64,000 bases of DNA from Paraflavitalea sp. CAU 1676 (lineage in GTDB: Bacteria; Bacteroidota; Bacteroidia; Chitinophagales; Chitinophagaceae), in contig NZ_JARHUJ010000004.1 in the NCBI RefSeq assembly GCF_029223285.1, positions 62,001 through 126,000 of the forward strand, written 5' to 3'. The notes beneath the pieces were generated by a model. That model was not told the DNA's origin and did not search any database. It was given only the letters and a program-made list of their open reading frames with translations. The stretch's first letter is position 1, and every line of letters begins with the position of its first letter. Of this stretch, positions 62,310 to 64,000 are shown piece by piece. Both the position numbers and the translations under genes were made by a program.

Positions 62310-63329
62310 ATGCCGGAAATCCGGATACCCGTTGCGCCACCCGTGATCCTGCCATTGCCGGCCGGCACCAGCCGCCCCAAATGGTCGGTGATGATACCCG
62401 TGTACAATTGTGCGGACTACCTGCGCCAAACGCTGGAGGCCGTGTTGCAGCAGGCCCCTGCCCCGGAATTCATGCAGATCGAGGTAGTAGATGATGCCAG
62501 TACCGATGCCAATATGGAAGCATTGGTGGCCGAAGTGGGAAATGGGCGGATAAGTTATTTCCGGCAGCCGCAAAATGTAGGCAGCCTGCGTAATTTTGAG
62601 ACCTGCATCAACCGCGCAACCGGATTTCTCGTACATATACTGCATGGCGATGACCTGGTTAAGCCGGGTTATTATTCGAGAATAGGCGCCTTGTTTGACC
62701 GTTATCCTGCTATCGGCGCTGCATTTTGCCGTTATGTTTACGTAGGGGAGAGTGGTAAACCTCTTTATTACCGGGATGAAGAAATGGAAACGCCGGGCAT
62801 ACTTGATAACTGGCTGGCCCGCCTGGCGCAGCGACAGCGGCTTCAGTTTTGTACAGTTACCGTTAAGCGGGAGGTGTACGAAAAGCTTGGTGGTTTTTAC
62901 GGGGTTAATTATGGGGAAGATTGGGAAATGTGGGTACGTATTGCCCAACATTACCCCATGGGCTATGAGCCCGAAGTGCTGGCTGCCTACCGGCTGCATG
63001 GCAAGTCAATATCGGGCCAGTCTTATGCTACAGCCAAGAACCTGAAAGATCTTCAATGGGTGATCAGGGCCATACAGCAATACTTACCCGAGGCGGAAAA
63101 AACGGAACTATACCGGGAGGCGATGAAATTCTATGCGCACTATGGTATTAAAATTGCCAATGACCTTTGGTACGGATTGCGAAGCCGAGAAGGGGCAAAA
63201 ATACAGGTACAGGAAGCGTTGTCGATGCATGTTGATCCTTTGCTGTTGTGGAAGATCTCGAAATTGTACATCAAAATGACGTTGAATATAACTTCATTCA
63301 TACCACGTAATAAAGAATCTGATCATTAA
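62310..63329 (+). CDS. Family 2 glycosyltransferase
   Basis: 339 aa, GT-A fold. Nucleotide-sugar motif SVMIPVYNCADYL and VVDDASTDAN at the N-terminus, then HGDD (DxD-type metal site, near residue 110). A C-terminal helical part follows (after 220). It starts 36 bp after wzt and overlaps the next glycosyltransferase at TAATG (63327-63331). It would add sugars to the polysaccharide exported by Wzm/Wzt. Confidence 0.9.
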   Translation: MPEIRIPVAPPVILPLPAGTSRPKWSVMIPVYNCADYLRQTLEAVLQQAPAPEFMQIEVVDDASTDANMEALVAEVGNGRISYFRQPQNVGSLRNFETCINRATGFLVHILHGDDLVKPGYYSRIGALFDRYPAIGAAFCRYVYVGESGKPLYYRDEEMETPGILDNWLARLAQRQRLQFCTVTVKREVYEKLGGFYGVNYGEDWEMWVRIAQHYPMGYEPEVLAAYRLHGKSISGQSYATAKNLKDLQWVIRAIQQYLPEAEKTELYREAMKFYAHYGIKIANDLWYGLRSREGAKIQVQEALSMHVDPLLLWKISKLYIKMTLNITSFIPRNKESDH

Positions 63330-64000
63330 TGCAGGCTGGCATTACTATTCTGATTTGTACGTATAATGGAGCAGCGAGGCTGCCTGTTACACTGCAACAT
63401 ATTGCGCGGCAAGTGATACCGTTATCACTGCCCTGCGAAGTGATTGTAGTGGACAATGCTTCACAGGATAATTCCATCGAGCTTGCCTGGCGGGAATGGA
63501 GGAAATATGATGCTGCTATTTCTTTTAAAGTGATCCGCGAAGAACAGGCCGGCCTCACCTATGCCCGTGAAAAAGGGTTTGCCGCGGCCGCCTATGAATA
63601 CATTCTCCTGTGCGACGACGATAACTGGTTATCGGAAGCCTATGTTCATACAGCCTTTGAAGTGATGCAGCGGCATCCTTCGATCGGTATTTTAGGGGGA
63701 TATGGGGAGTTTGAATTTGAAGCAACACCGCCTGGCTGGTTTAACCTGTTCAACCTGTACGCGGGCGGACGGCAAGCTGCCGAATCAGGCCCCGTACCCG
63801 GCCATCTGGTATATGGCGCCGGGGCAGTGCTGCGTAAATCTGCTTATAAGCGGTTGCAGGAGGCGGGGTTTGTTTCCCTGCTTACCGATCGATTGGGATA
63901 TCAATTGAGTTCGGGCGGTGATCATGAATTGTGTTATGCGCTGGCTTTGGCCGGATACGATGTTTGGTATGACGACCGGCTCCGGTTCACACATTTTATC
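63329..64000 (+). CDS. Family 2 glycosyltransferase (cut by window end)
   Basis: 224 codons visible from ATG 63329, whose A is shared with the preceding stop codon (TAATG), and the frame runs to the window end. GT-A motifs ITILICTYNGAARL, VIVVDNASQDNS and the DxD-like LLCDDDNW are clear. The end beyond 64000 is not visible. Part of the polysaccharide cluster. Confidence 0.9.
   Translation, partial: MQAGITILICTYNGAARLPVTLQHIARQVIPLSLPCEVIVVDNASQDNSIELAWREWRKYDAAISFKVIREEQAGLTYAREKGFAAAAYEYILLCDDDNWLSEAYVHTAFEVMQRHPSIGILGGYGEFEFEATPPGWFNLFNLYAGGRQAAESGPVPGHLVYGAGAVLRKSAYKRLQEAGFVSLLTDRLGYQLSSGGDHELCYALALAGYDVWYDDRLRFTHFI

Overview
The window reads as a chromosomal segment of a Bacteroidota bacterium, most likely of the Chitinophagaceae (Chitinophaga/Niastella-like). 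This placement is an inference. It rests on a promoter with the phylum's TTTG / TAnnTTTG pattern, a long SecA (1107 aa) with a zinc tail, the PBP1C–alpha-2-macroglobulin pair, the 'ligase-associated' DNA repair set (exonuclease, ATP-dependent ligase, Lhr-like helicase, PdeM), MORN/YwqK-type secreted proteins and GIN-domain (DUF2807-type) proteins. I see no rRNA, tRNA, CRISPR array, insertion sequence or prophage. Coding density is high and the gene content is mostly housekeeping, envelope and stress functions.

Layout. 1-2.0 kb: 3'-truncated malic enzyme MaeB (-). 2.0-2.7 kb: intergenic region with an 11-bp tandem repeat, a Bacteroidota promoter and an overlapping GntR-type operator. 2.7-7.5 kb (+): seven-gene operon of two ABC-2 exporters, a YtrA-like GntR regulator, a GIN-like surface protein and a small membrane protein. 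7.7-8.6 kb (+): two small hypothetical proteins. 8.7-12.95 kb (-): CocE-type hydrolase, M20 amidohydrolase, SPOR protein, DeoC. 13.1-17.5 kb (+): two secreted amidohydrolase-fold proteins, one double-domain and one without the metal ligands. 17.7-25.4 kb (-): NUDIX hydrolase, DUF3108-like protein, pepsin/retropepsin-like protease, XRE membrane regulator, UbiA-like membrane protein, B1 metallo-beta-lactamase, dual-specificity phosphatase with an unknown partner, nitrilase-family amidase and a GNAT acetyltransferase. 25.5-30.3 kb (-): SecA and a di-haem cytochrome c. 30.7-31.5 kb (+): LexA/CI-like regulator.

31.6-40.7 kb (-): DNA repair island (exonuclease, ligase, helicase, PdeM) with two c-type haem proteins between the repair genes and a histone-deacetylase-fold enzyme at the end. 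40.8-43.6 kb (-): periplasmic binding protein and GuaA. 43.9-44.6 kb (+): GIN lipoprotein. 44.7-52.9 kb: divergent pbpC (-) and alpha-2-macroglobulin (+), with a 17-bp palindrome 5' of pbpC. 53.0-54.3 kb (+): ECF41-type sigma factor followed by its carboxymuconolactone-decarboxylase partner, with an ECF41-like -35 element between them. 54.7-55.9 kb (+): MFS transporter. 56.0-60.0 kb (-): two MORN-repeat secreted proteins, one with a TonB C-terminal domain, and an M14 carboxypeptidase. 60.2-64.0 kb (+): Wzm/Wzt polysaccharide exporter and two glycosyltransferases, the last cut by the window end.

The strongest leads are the ECF41 pair with its own candidate promoter, the haem proteins and deacetylase inside the DNA repair island, the promoter/operator architecture of the double ABC exporter operon, and the palindrome at the pbpC/A2M locus.
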